Shown: positions 44,404-57,119 of the stretch, piece after piece | How the letters are laid out: the number at the start of each line of letters is the position of its first letter | How positions within the stretch are numbered: the stretch's first letter is position 1 | Assembly: GCF_963678635.1 (NCBI RefSeq) | Contig: NC_087071.1 | Location: 2,160,537-2,224,536, forward strand | Reading direction: 5' to 3' | Length of the DNA stretch: 64,000 nt | DNA from: Symsagittifera roscoffensis | Taxonomy: Eukaryota > Xenacoelomorpha > Acoela > Convolutidae | Made by a program: the position numbers and the translations under genes | Notes under the pieces: generated by a model | The model's database searches: none | Seen by the model: the letters and a program-made list of their open reading frames with translations, nothing else | What the model was told of the DNA's origin: nothing

Positions 44404-46402
44404 GTAAGTACTTTCTCCATTTGGTTTCTTATGTTTTATAATATAACTTATTAGCACAATTGCGTCTCATAAAAATTATTTGAAAAATTTTCACTCATGT
44501 TGACCAAAAAAATATACGACTGTTGAAACGTTTTATTTCAGAACCTAAAAAAATCACTGAAACTTGTAACATCATTTTTTAAGCCCAAATAATTCTTTCA
44601 TCAAACAGTTTCAATCATTCTTTACAGAAAAATTTCTTAGCAAAAAGGTTAGGAAAACTCTCAAATTGATCCTTATTAAACAGGATGTTCAGTATCGCAC
44701 GTTTGTTGAAAACGCCTCCAAAAAAACTCAACGTTAGCTGTTCTGTTAAAGCAAAAGCCGCCATTAATTTTAGGGGTAGTGAAAAAAATTGTGAAGCTGA
44801 ATACTTACTAAAAATAGAGCAACGCTTCGATAGTAGCTTATGAGCGGACGACAATTTACAGAAACGCATATAAAAATGAGTTAAGCGCCAAACATAACTG
44901 ATCAAAGACAAAGGAGCTTTTAAAATAACAGCCTTTGATAGCATTGCTTGAAATGTTAAAAAAATATATTCAAGGCCATCTTTAAATTATTAATATGTAA
45001 GTTTTATTGTTGCTTTTGAAGTGTACAAGGAAAAACGTAAAGTTGCAAAAAAAATTCCGAAGGCTTTCAAAAGTAACGCTCAGAATACTTTTTCAAATGA
45101 CGCTTAACCGAGTAGATTGCATGTCAACCCAAAGCAAGCTTCAGTTCACTTGGACAAAAAAATTGTTGGAGTAGTACATGTGAAAATAGTTCTTAATTAA
45201 ATAGATTAAATTTGCTTGGTCAGTTAATGGAATTAGTTCTTTGTTTTAGGCGATTGAAACAATGGGGAAGATGGCTTTGACATCTGCTTCGATATATGGT
45301 AACTAGTTGGCAATTATTTTCAACGCGTGCAGGAAGCTACAATTAACCAAAAAGACTGACTGTAAAATTTTTCAAACTTATCGAATCGGTTTAAAATAAA
45401 TTAACCAATCTAGAGTGATCATCTAATTCTTGTGGCAAGTTGTCTCTGGTAATTGCAAAACTCTTTGAGCATAACCTTGAAAACATAAAAACAAAAATAA
45501 CAAAACAGCATATGTTGACAGTTTCATTTTGGGCCACTGTGATATTACAATTTTGAAAATTTCAATTAACCATCAAAAAAGTATCACCAATAAAATTAAA
45601 AATCATTTTTGCGGTCATTTTGCTTGTATTTCACGCTGGTCAAGTTGAACAATACTCTTTGAACCAAAGTTGCTCCTTGAAAAAATGCAGCTGAATACAA
45701 ACACTGATTGGTTGGATATTTTATACTAGTTTAAATTTATAGGATAGCAATATCAAATCATATAACTTCACTACTGATCACACAGTCATGTCGGAGCTTT
45801 GTAAACAGGATTGGCTTAAACCAAAAACTGACTACTGGAAGAACTAAGTTTGACGGCGTTTTCACTTTAAAGAATAAGCATCGAGGAATTGAGTAAAATG
45901 TTAGAAGTTTCTTATCATTTTAAAAACCTCATTTTAATCTATAATGTCTCCAAGTGTTAAAGATGCTCTGATCAAAATTTTATTAGTAAAAAAAATTACT
46001 TCTATTTTTGTGGATGAGGGATGAGATTTCAGCTGACTCATGAACTACTCAACAAAAAAGATTTAGTGGCTGACATTTTAAAGTAACGTTTTAGAAGAGC
46101 GTGATATTTAGTCAATTGCGCTTGAAATATATCTTCTTGAGCTGAAGTATTTTTACAAAAAAAATCATTCTGCAAACTTATTTTAAAAAAACGCTGTTAA
46201 TTATAATTGATCAAGTTTAATAACAAAAACATATATACTTTAGATGCGAGTACATTCAACGCTTCAATTCTCTGACTATTGCAAACCTTTTAAAACAGCT
46301 CGCATAAAACATGGAAACTCAAATATATAATCTTTCATCTTAGATTAAATGAGCCTTCTTAAAGTTAGCCAAACTCGTCTTATTTTATTTCAAATATTTT
46401 AG

Positions 46403-47724
46403 GCGCTCCTAGCATGAGTACAAGCAATTCATCATCTAAAAGAACCCAATATCAACAAAAGAACGATACTTTTCCATGTGGATCATTATCACCCTGTCTA
46501 TGTACAAAATCAGCACAAGATCCAGGTCTTACAATTGTAAGCCAATGCCCTGAGGAAAACTTTTTTTTGACAATTTCAGGGATTGAAGCTAATAGGGTTA
46601 AAATCACACCTGCAATCCTGTCTAAATTTGACGGTTTCAAAATGAATATCGCAATCATGAATACTACAATAAAGTCAATTGAAGATTTACACATCAAAGA
46701 CGTTCATGTGCTGATAGAACGAGCGTTGGGAAACATTAAAACTCTGATATTGAAAAACAATGCACAATTGGTTCTTCCAGATTTCGACAGATTTAGAACA
46801 GCTGATGCAGAAAACTTAGTTTTTTGCAAAAATGCAGTCAGTCAGATAATTGGATATGCAATTAGTGCAGAAAGAGTGATTTTTTTTCATTTGGGAAGTT
46901 TCAGTATGAATTTTTCACACGGCAGAAAAAATGATCCGTTTTCTGATATGAGTGCTAGATCTATTTATATAGAAGGAATCATGTCGGACATTTTTCTGCC
47001 AATAGAAACGATTTTGGATAGAGTAGTAATCAAAAAAGTTCAATCGTTCACAAATAGTGAGCTGCTGCAGAAGGATGTTTTAAGGAAATCAAGAATAAAA
47101 AAGGAGATACGAATAGAAGAAAGTATACACGTTACTTGACCAAAAAATTTTATGAATGGTAAACTTGTGAGTAATACAAACCCACCACCTCCAATTGATT
47201 TTACCATTGATCCCTGGAATGTTCAACAAAATGTTTTTGTTGAAGCCAGGGTGCCTTATATAAAAACTTTAAATGGCGTCGCGTTGAATGATGCTCAAAG
47301 AAAAGCTTTGATAACAGACAACACTGGAAAAAACTGTGCTTTATTCTGCCAATGTGGTCAAAAATTGAAAAAAAGTTGCAGTTCTTGTGATGAAAAATAC
47401 AAAAAAAACTGTGCAATTTGCATCAAGAATAAAATAAAATTGGGCAACCAAGATATGTACAAACAAATTTGTTCAATTAAAAATATGTCAATTGTGAATG
47501 GTCCAGCTCAAATTTATTCATCTTCAACTGCTTCAAACTTACTCGAATCTACTAAAACAGACGACAAAATAATTCAAACTATTCAAACAACATGTTCTGA
47601 TTCCTATGTGTCAAAAATCACAGAGTTGTCAATCGCGCAGAAAATTTATTTTTATTCGACCATTCTCATTGCTACTTTTGCAGTAAAATTGAGTACTTCA
47701 GTCATAAACGAACACTGTGATTGA
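46403..47724 (+). CDS. Unrecognised membrane protein, LRR-like plus Cys module (paralogue 2)
   Basis: A main exon starts after the acceptor AAATATTTTAG (46,402) and reads one frame to TGA 47,722-47,724, with a single in-frame TGA at 47,137-47,139. The N-terminal part has a CGSLSPCLC cysteine cap and LRR-like strands (NIAIMNTTIKSIEDL; TLILKNNAQLVLPDF). After the internal TGA come a Pro-rich linker (NPPPPIDF), the conserved TLNGVALNDAQRKAL, and C-x3-C-x-C-x7-C-x2-C-x7-C-x2-C (47,336-47,420). A hydrophobic segment lies near the end (IYFYSTILIATFAV). It shares order, phase-1 entry and cysteine spacing with the minus-strand copy at 36.7-38.3 kb. A surface receptor-like role is inference. The TGA could mean readthrough, a missed intron or a pseudogene. 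Confidence 0.55.
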
Positions 47725-48470
47725 AAAAACTCATTGAAACTTAACTGCTAGAGGGATTTTGCTTTTCTAAGCTTTATTTGCTAAAAACTTGAAACCAGAG
47801 TTGACAAAAGTCTGCAACACCGGCAAGTTTTATGAAGAAAATTGCTTTTGTCGGAACTTTTTTTTAATCAGTGCAATTGTTTATAAGCATTGAAAAAGTC
47901 AGAAAAAATTGTCCTAACTTTGTCATTGAGTATGTGTCTTTCTTTTTTGCCTCAAAAACACTTTTGACCTCAGAATATACAAATCATTAATTTTATTTAA
48001 TGTCTCCTTGCATTCATTTTTTGATTTCATAATTGCGCAAAAAAGATAAAGGATAAGAAGTTTATATAATGCAGATCTTAATTTAAAATCGAAACAGTTT
48101 GTGATAAATTGTAGGTTTCATCATGTAGATATTGACAGTGTAAAAATTGCAGATTGAAATTAAGGAGCGGTTGAAAGAGAAAACATAAAATTGACAAGGT
48201 TGAAAATGACATCTCAGTTGAACTTTCCTGCTGATGCGTAAACTGAACAAAAAATCATTTGTAAAAGTAAATGCTAAAGTTGGTGAAGTCGAACTGGCAC
48301 CAAAAATTAATTTAACCTTACTTGAGATTTTCTATTTTATTGTCGTTATTTTTATGCAACATCCTGAAGATAATCTTAAAAACGGTTTTTATACTTTTCT
48401 TACAGCGGAAACCCTTGTTGCGCAATCTTGGAGGAATGCTTTGAAACCTGCAATTTGCGGCAAACAGCGC
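47725..48470. other. No recognisable gene
   Basis: AT-rich, with a 110-codon plus-strand frame beginning at 48,234 whose C-terminal half lies in the duplicated region described next. No motif was recognised in it. Confidence 0.4.
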
Positions 48471-49370
48471 TTCTCGAGTGAGTTCAGGTCACTTATACGG
48501 GCAAGATTTTCACGAATACAAATTTTGCTAAAACTTGTGATAAACAAAATCTCCAACTTAAGATAAGGATGATTAATAGTGAAAACGTTCCTTGACAAAA
48601 AACTATAAACTGTTCTTAAACGAAAATTGAACATTTAATCTACAGATTATATACCGGTTATATTTTATTAAGATTATATACTGATTACAAGGAGATTATC
48701 TTCAGATCAATTGCAGGTTTTATAGAAAAAAAAAGCGATTACTCAAGCACAACAATCCATCTATTTGTGTTGAAAAAAAATCGATTCTATCTGTATAGAC
48801 TCAATTATTGTTTACAAAATGGCTGCAATAAATTGCTGCGAGCCGCATTGGCAAAAATGGATGAAAACCAATTGTCAAACAGAAAAATCGACGGAATAAC
48901 ATTAGTACAGACTCTGTCTATGTAGAACCGTTTTGCGAGCAATAATCGATTCAATACCAATAATTCTTTTTCAACAAAATTAAAAGGAGCCCAAATAATC
49001 TTTTTTCTGTTCTACGAAACCTGTATATAATCTGTAGGTAATCTGTATTTAATCAGTATTTAACCTGTATAAAACAAAACTTGTATAAAATCGAAGATAA
49101 TCTCTCGATAGTCTGTATATAATCTGTAGATCGTCTGTATACGATTTGCGTAAATCTGATTATATTGTTTCAAAACTATATAGGTCGTAACAAGGTCAAA
49201 CTTAATTAATCATGACCTAAACTAAGGAATAGTTTTTTCACGAATGTTGGACAAAAATTGCGCCCAGGAAAAAATTTTCTTCAATGTAATTCTTCAATCA
49301 CTTGAGAAGAGTTGCTCATCACAAACTAGATTTTTCAAGAAATCCACTTTTTTCCGCAATCTAAGGTGGA
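48470..49370 (+). repeat. Diverged direct duplication, copy 1, with TAATCTGTATA arrays
   Basis: Landmarks CCTTGACAAAAAACTATAAACTG, AACGAAAATTGAACAT, GGTTTTATAGAA, TCGATTCTATCTGT and CAGGAAAAAATTTTCTTC recur in order in 49,530-50,330. Within the copy, minus-sense ACAGATTATATAC motifs (48,640-48,710) face plus-sense GTATATAATCTGTA motifs (49,018-49,160), which makes an inverted-repeat element of about 520 bp. Confidence 0.6.
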
Positions 49371-49529
49371 AAAAAAAACGTTTTTCTGCAAAATTTATTC
49401 TAATACCATTTCTAATATGAACCATTTTAGCAAAATAGATTTACCAAAATCAAAAAACAAACAGAAAATTTATTTTCGAAGAAAAATTTTAGGTGCAACA
49501 TATTTGATCTTCAAAGACTTTAATAGTTT

Positions 49530-50545
49530 CTTCTCAGATCGATCATTTGAAGAAATTAAAAATATTTTGCGTACCGCAAGAATCCTCATGTTGCAAAATC
49601 TTGAAAAGGTGTCTTGAAAAAATTTATACTGTTTTTATACGAAAATTTTACATAAAAAAAGAAGAATTCACCTGATTACAATTATGTGCAGACCATATGT
49701 AATAAAAAAAATTATTCAAGATTTGGATGATTAAAGTCGAAATTATAGACAACATAAACAAAATATGCTGACTTTAAATAAATTCTGTAGAGATTATCTA
49801 TAGATATTGTAACGATTGTCTGCAAATTAAATAACTCTAAGCATTATAGAGATTAATTACATATTATCTACAGATTAAAAACAGGTTTTATAGAATAGAG
49901 TAATTAATTATTTAGGCACTAAATTCCATATACTTTTGGTGAAAAATAATCAATTCTATTTGTGCGAACTCGATTATCGTCCACAAAACGGTTGCAGATA
50001 TATCGAATCTATACTTTTGTTGATATGTTGACTTCTCTTTACAAATTGATTTTTATCCATTATTGTCACTGCGGGTAGCATCAATTCATCTACAACGAAG
50101 AGAGTATAGAATAGATTTTTTTAAATAAAAAAATTACAGAGCCTAGACAATCGGTTTCTCTATTCCATAAAACCTGTATATGAAGTTTGCAAAATTTTGT
50201 TCTCAGGAAAAACCTTCCTCAATGTTATAGTGAGCTTCATTTACATAAGGAGAGTTGCCCAAAGCTTCGAAAAATCACTCTTAATTTTTGCCATTTAGGG
50301 TTCCCACAGTGAGAAAGTAGTTACACTTGTACCAAATCTCTCGTAATACATTTTATAAAATCTACCTTTTTAGAGCATTTTATGCCAACCAAGTTGAGAA
50401 ATTCAGTACTTATTCTGTGTATAATATGTAGATAGTCTTTAAAAAATCTGTATATAATCTATATTTGATCTGCATATACTCTGTATATAATCCGCAAATA
50501 AAACTTAGATAATCTGTATGTATTCTGTCTGCAATCTGCATCAGA
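49530..50545 (+). repeat. Diverged direct duplication, copy 2, with TAATCTGTATA arrays
   Basis: Second copy of the region at 48,470-49,370, again with inward-facing motif clusters (CAGATTAAAAACAGG near 49,875; AATCTGTATATAATCT near 50,445). A 83-codon plus-strand frame at 49,366-49,617 parallels the end of the 48,234 frame only weakly and may be chance. Confidence 0.55.
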
Positions 50546-53500
50546 TATGCATGACACTTGATGAAGAAGAAAAAACAGTTTTAGTGTGTTTTGCTAATGA
50601 TTACAAAAAAAAGTTGCAGAAAAAATGCTTTATAATCGGCTCTTAGAAAAAATTATAATCGCAATTACAATATAAAATTACAACAGATGTGATAATTTTT
50701 TTAAAGATAATTGACTCTTCTCCATTTTTGTCACAGCCGGACTTGTTTTGATTTCATTTGACACTTGTACAACCATCAGTATGACTTTAAAATGACACCA
50801 TACTTGACCCTCTACGAGGTTCTTCTAAAGTAGGCAAAAATGGGTGTCTTTATAATCTACTCCATAGCTCCATACGCCTTTGTGGATTGGTGGGAATAGT
50901 TACTAAATCCAAGAAAAAAAGTCGTAAAAAACGAATCAAGAGGAAACAAAATATATATTTTTTGAGGTTACTACATTGAATTTCTAATTAAAAAGAGCCA
51001 ACTAAGGACGTACACAAAATCTCTAAGGGTTGACCCGACTCTTTTTATACTTTTTAATACTGATGAAATTAAAAACAAATATTTGAACGAATACAATCGA
51101 GTTTTCGAAAACAATCAAGTTGAAAAAAAATTGGCTCGTTCGGAAATAAATTAATTTGTTCATTTTAAACTGTAACAGAAATATGCCGAATCTTTATCTT
51201 TCAGAAATTAGTTTTATTTCTTTGAAACCTCCGCAGCCTTGTAACATAACAATTACTACCCCCCCCCCCCCCAACAGATTTCTATAAAAGGAGTCAGTAG
51301 TTCAATGGAACGCTATCATCGAAAAAAAAATCAAAAATAATTTCAAAACATTTTGTCATCACTTACTTAGATGAACTACAATTTTGGGAATATAAGGAAC
51401 CACCCATTGGCAAAACTAGACCGATTGCATTTTATTTATTATCGAAGTGAATGTAATCGATCGCTTTTTTTGGTGCAAATTGGCGTTTTGGTGCAACTTT
51501 TTCTGAATTATACACAGAGTCTTTATTATATAGATATTACGAACATAATTTTTTTACTGTCCAACGAAATGTAAAAAATAGAACTATTTTAAAATTGGTC
51601 TTTTTCAATTAAATTTTTTAATGTTTGAATAGGAAAAAAAGTGTTTTTTTTGTTTGAATTGGGAAAAAACTAAAAAATCGCTTTTTTCAATACTTTTTAC
51701 AAAATTGCGGTTTAACTGTAGATCTGAGAATTGGCCTTTAAAAAACCATAAACGGATAACTTGTATTCTGTTTTTTTTTACAATGAACACTCTCCTCGAG
51801 AGACCAGCTCACAATGGACATGAGGAAAAACTTTCTTGAAAGCAACTTTTTTGTAATTTTTATGTAAAAGTCATCATTACGTCAAGATTATCAGGCTTAA
51901 AACTTTTACTTCAGGTTTTCAAAAATCATGTTCGAGAAAAACAAATAATCTTTCAAGCCATAATTTTCTAATTTCCAGAAAAGGCAATCTTCATTATGAA
52001 CTATATTAAGTCTCTCTTTTCAATTTTAAGGTCTAATTGATTTACGTAATCAATTTTTATTGTGGAAAAAAAACGGCTATACCCTAATACAGTCTTAGTT
52101 CTGCCAATGCGGGTCCGTTATGAATTTTTTGGAGAAAGTTTTATTGGAACTTGAACATAAACTTTTCGATCACTCAAAAGAATCTTTGAAAAACAACCGT
52201 TGAAAAATTTAATACAAGTTTCGTTGATTGCCAACAAAGAATATGAGTCTCAACTGATAAAAATTTTAGTTTCGCAATTCAGAATATAGTGTTAGTCTCA
52301 GTATATAGTATATTAGTCTCAGCTGATAAAAAATTTAGTTTCGCGTTTCAGAGTATACTATTGACTTTGATGCCTTAATAACAAAGACTTGTGCCAAACA
52401 AAAATCAATGCATTGTAAAAAATTACAAAAAACTCAGGAACTTTATAAAACGCATATTTTTTGATGCCTTTAGATAAAGGTGAGCCTAATGAAAAAGTTT
52501 ACTTTAGATAATATTTGATCAAGTAGATGCACTCTTGTGAGTTTTTTAATTTTAAAAATCAAGTGCAAATACCAACTGCAATTATTAACCGATGACCTAC
52601 ATGACCCCGGAAAACTAAAAAAAGTGCTTAAGTGTAAGAAAAAGTTTTTTTTTGATTGACGATTTTTAGAGCCAAAGCAGGCGCAATAATTAAATACTTA
52701 TATACTATAGAGTCTCTGACCAAACAAGACGATAATTGTTCCCATAAAATTTGAAGAAAAACTATCATGTGTCTCTCAGCCAACCCGCGTCAGCAAACTT
52801 TGTTCCGAAACAATTTCATCTATAATTTTGCCTCAGTCAACCCGCATCAGAAAAATCGTTTACAAAAAATTGTTCATTGATTTAAAAATTTTTGTTCATA
52901 AACTGCTCAGAAAAAAAAATCCTGTCTTAGCAAAAATCATAACTACATACAGCGTTTAAAACACTGGTCGTTAACATCAACTGATTGTTAGTCCAACTTT
53001 TGAACATATTTCGAACAGAACAACTACTTGAGGTTCTATGTCTAGAAAAAAAAAAAAAAAAAAATTAGTCCATACTGTTTTTAAAATCACCTAGCTGGTT
53101 CAAAAATTTTAGTTGAGCGTTTAAAAAAGATAAATCAGAGCGAACAAGCTGCTAAAATATGTGATGTTAGCAGCATTTGACAAAGAATTGAAAAAATAAA
53201 AACATTCAATTATTTACCCAAACTGGCTAACTTGAGGTTGAAATTGATAAAATACAGTATGAAAATCAATTTTTGGTGCCCATTCAGTTAGGTTAATCTA
53301 TTTGAAATTGACTGAAACAATGTTTTACAGCAAAAAAAAAACAATAGATTTTATCACCTAGTTTATCGAAAAAAAAATAGATTTTTGCAAGGCAGTCAAA
53401 TCCATCAAAACAAAAAAACTGATTTGGCTTTTGCTCCAAAATGAGAGCAAATTTTTGTACCAGAAAAAAATCTCCGTCAGAGTTGGAGTGAGCAGTCACT

Positions 53501-54987
53501 CGGAGATAATTTCTTACAAAGACTCACTCGAGGAGAAATTTTTACCGCGAACTATTGAGTTAGTCTGGATCCCTTTTGATTTTTGCCAATCTATGGGCTC
53601 CGCCGTTGTGAAAAGTTAAACGTCAAACGTCAATTTCATTATCACGAAGCTCGGCAAAAATCTATTAGGCAAATTAAAAGATTGAAAACCTCATTTTAGA
53701 ACCACTAATTTTTAATACAGAAAATTCACATACAAATTAAACTCGTAGATTGAAAAGCATACGTTATAAAACAATTTCTAACTTTTTCACATTTTTGACA
53801 GTCGCGAAACTCTTATCCCGATATCCAGATAACATGTATAAAAAAAGTGAAGATAAAAAATAGCGGATAAATTTTATTCAAAAAATCAAATCGACTGTTT
53901 TGTTTCTGAAACACCTAAGAAAAAAAGCACAAAGGGAAGCGGTTGGAAATGATTTTTTTACTTTACATCTTTGTATCAAACTAAAAAAACTTTAAGCAAT
54001 TCAGTTTTTCCAAAGTATTTGCCACTTCATTTGCATGAAAATGATTGCACTCCTTTCTTGGTACGAGTAGTTCAAACGTAACTGAAAGTTGGATCAACCG
54101 TAGATGCAATTATCAGCTGCGTTGAGACTACTCCCCATACTAATTTGAAATTAAAATAAATCTGAATCCATTCATGTACCGATAAAAAACTGTATTTAAT
54201 TCAATTTAGGGTAGCCCATTTAGATACGTAGATCGAATTAGAAGAATTTTAATTTGAATTTACATCAGATATTCAAAACCTCAACAAAAGTGTTTTAACT
54301 CAACTGTTCCTTTGTTTCGAAATTTGAGCAAATTTTTTCTTGAAAAAAAAACATTTCATCCGAAGTAAAGAGAGCAAGAGTCACTCAAGGAGAGCATTCA
54401 TCGCAAAGTATTAAATTCTAGGGCTCTTTTCCACTTTCCCCAAAATTCAAATTTTCAATTTTTCAGTTGTTTTACGTGTTATTGTGGTTGAAAGCAAGTT
54501 TTTACGATGAAAAACAAAGATACGAAATATAAATGTGCTCACAGTAGCTATTTCTTTCACAGTGCAAATGTTCATTACATTATGATAATTATGACGTTAA
54601 CTCAGTTTTAAAAACTGAAATTCAAATATGATGGGGGAGTGCAAAAAAAAGCAAATTTAAGTAAGTCCCGTTTGAAGTTAGCAAATCTAAGGGTTCCTGT
54701 GGTAATGAGAAGTTGAATTATGCAAAACTTTTCAGAACGTCATTTTTAATTTCAACCTTCTAGAACAAATGATTTGACTCTGACGATAATAACTCAGTTT
54801 CTAATCTAAATAACTAACCAGAAAAAAAATTTTGAAATGTTTGAATAGAGCAAGGATTTTTTAAATTCTTAACTTCCCATTTTATTTCTGTTCAGAAATT
54901 AACTAAACCTAATATATATCAAACTAGAAAAAACAGCTGCTTCGACGCTGTGAATAGATTCAACTCATAGCGCTGTGAATACGATGC
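50546..54987. other. No recognisable gene; homopolymers and short diverged repeats
   Basis: Includes a 14-base C run at 51,259-51,272 and an A run of about 20 near 53,046. A short diverged repeat pair lies near 53,435-53,560 and 54,315-54,420, both containing GTCACTC(G/A)AGGAGA. No coding exon was recognised. Confidence 0.45.
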
Positions 54988-55075
54988 CCCGCTGTAGGTG
55001 AAAAAAGTCTTCCGAAAAAACCACGAAACTAAAGCAAGGTGCTGATATTTTGGTGGTTAAAGCAAAGTTTACTTT
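54988..55075 (+). repeat. MULE-like element, left terminal inverted repeat
   Basis: Pairs with 60,341-60,428; the outermost 18 bases match exactly. The sequence just outside contains two copies of GCTGTGAATA (54,950-54,981), unrelated to the right flank. Confidence 0.65.
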
Positions 55076-55599
55076 TCCAATCATTTTCATTTTTTGGTTA
55101 GTAAGAAATCTTCGCCCCCCACCAGCAAAAATATGTTTGTTTCACTTTTCTGATTGAAACGCCTCCAATTTAGAAAAGAAACAAATTCGTGAAACAACTT
55201 CAATTGAGAAAAGAAAAAAGTTATGAATATAAATTGTTTTGTAAAGATTTAAATAAATTTTCTCTTTTTCACATAATCAAACATCTAAGAAAAGCATAAA
55301 GTAAACAAATCTGCTGCAAGGTCAAAGACAAAATGGTCAAAAAAGGGATAAAACAAACTAAAAACATAAAAGATAATAGATTATAATGATGGATTATAAC
55401 GATCGATTATAATGGTATTTTGTGAACAAAGAGAAAAAGAAATTGGGGTATAAATAATCAATTATAATCGATTAATAAGCGTATTAATCAGCGTTCATTA
55501 TTGTTCAAAATGTATTCAAACTGATTATAATTCGATTTCAAAAAGAGAAGTTATAATAATTATTATTATGATAATTATTTTTATTAAAATTCTTAACCA

Positions 55600-56665
55600 C
55601 TTTTTATAAAGCTCAAAAGTGGACGTTGGCTAAGTATAAAATTAGTCGTTGAGAAAATGAGTTTTCAAAAGTTTCTTGAAGTCGATCAAACTGTCTGCTC
55701 GCTTACCACTGGTGCGTAACTTGTTCCATAAAACAGCACCAGGGCAAGAAAACATCCGACTGCCGAAATTATTTCTAATAAAAGGCTGTACAAAACTGAG
55801 AAAACCATTTCTTCTAGAGTAATGAGAATAATCTTTGTAGAAGAGATCTGACAGATAGTTGGGAACGTTGTCCGCATTAAATATACGATACCTGAACATA
55901 AACACTTTGAATTTTATACGCGCTCCAATAGTGAGCCAGTGCAAATCGTGCAAATAAGGCGTAACATCAACTCTTCTATTAAGTTCGAACAGAAGCCTAG
56001 CGCAACGATTCTGAACTCGCTGTAACCTAATTAAGAGGAAATGAAGGTAGCCCAGAATACAGAGAATTGCAATAGTTTAAACGAGATAGAACTAGAGAGA
56101 TGACAAGGCCAAAATGCCGTGAAAGTGATGAAATCCGTCTCAGTTGATAATGACATGATGCACAAACCAAGTTACTTTGTTTTTCAAAATTAAAAAACTG
56201 GTCGAGAATAAACCCATGACTACGGAAGTGAGTCGCCACGTCGATGTACTCGTTCGCTAAAACAACTTGATCAGAAATTGTGATTCTACTTCTTCTTGAA
56301 CGGACAAACATGAACTCTGTATACCACTTGCTGTGCTCTCATAGTCCCCGCTTTAACGTTGTCAATAGTAAAATAAAGTGTACTGTCATCTGCATAAATG
56401 TGATACTCAACATCAATTTCATTCAGAATATCACGCAACGGAATGAGATAAATAGAGAACAATAACGGCCCGAGTACAGAACCTAGTGGAACGCCTACTT
56501 TCAGTTTGATATAATCAGAAAACACGCCATTGATAAAAACACGTTGCGTGCGGGCACTTAGCTACCACTTGGTCCACGATAATGCTTCCTCTTTTACTCC
56601 GAGCCTATTCTCGAGTATATCACACAGTTTAGGATGATCCACTGTATCAAAGGCAGCACTCAACT
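55600..56665 (-). mobile_element. 5'-truncated CR1/L2-type LINE fragment
   Basis: The minus strand reads the second half of a non-LTR RT: LSAAFDTVDHPKLCDIL near 56,655, KVGVPLGSVLGPLLFSIYL near 56,490, and the YADD active site near 56,390. Then come LSRLNYCNSLYSGLP near 56,060 and the C-terminal LHWLTIGARIKFKVF and SCPGAVLWNKLR (55,953-55,642). One in-frame stop and two frameshifts inactivate it. It begins abruptly inside RT at about 56,665 and ends in an ATT/ATA-rich tail near 55,560, typical of 5' truncation. It lies within the MULE-like element. Confidence 0.85.
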
Positions 56666-57119
56666 ATTTATTGATTAAAACCAATTTTTCCCATTTTAAT
56701 AAGACTAGTATTAAAATCATCATTTAATTGATTATTGATGCTTAAAACTAGATGCGGTAGATCTTATTGAAAAACAAATAATTTATGATTTAAAAATGAT
56801 GCCAAATATTGAGTTGTATTGATTGTATCGGTAAATTCCCAAGTGGCATAATTCCTAAATGGCATAAAAACAAATTAATTCCCAAAAGATATAAACTATT
56901 TCAATAAGTGTGTGAAATCTTTGAGACGTAGAAAAAAAAAAGATCTTTCCAGACAGTTTTCACGCCTTGGTTTGTTTACTTGTCAACAAATTACTAATGA
57001 CTAATGAACATTTGATTCAAATAGAACTATCAAATTCTTATAAAATGAACCAAATTGAAGTTTTTAAAAAGGACTGTGTAGCAATTTGTATTATAACGGA
57101 TATTTTTATTTAAAAAACC

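Noticed and set aside
44615-44944. 109-codon minus-strand ORF
   Set aside because: Hydrophobic/aromatic-rich without a recognised motif, splice context or paralogue; a partial frame on the other strand is as plausible. Left out as unsupported.
51259-51272. 14-base C run (also a shorter one near 1,761)
   Set aside because: A plain homopolymer; striking in AT-rich DNA but without supporting structure, and prone to sequencing error.
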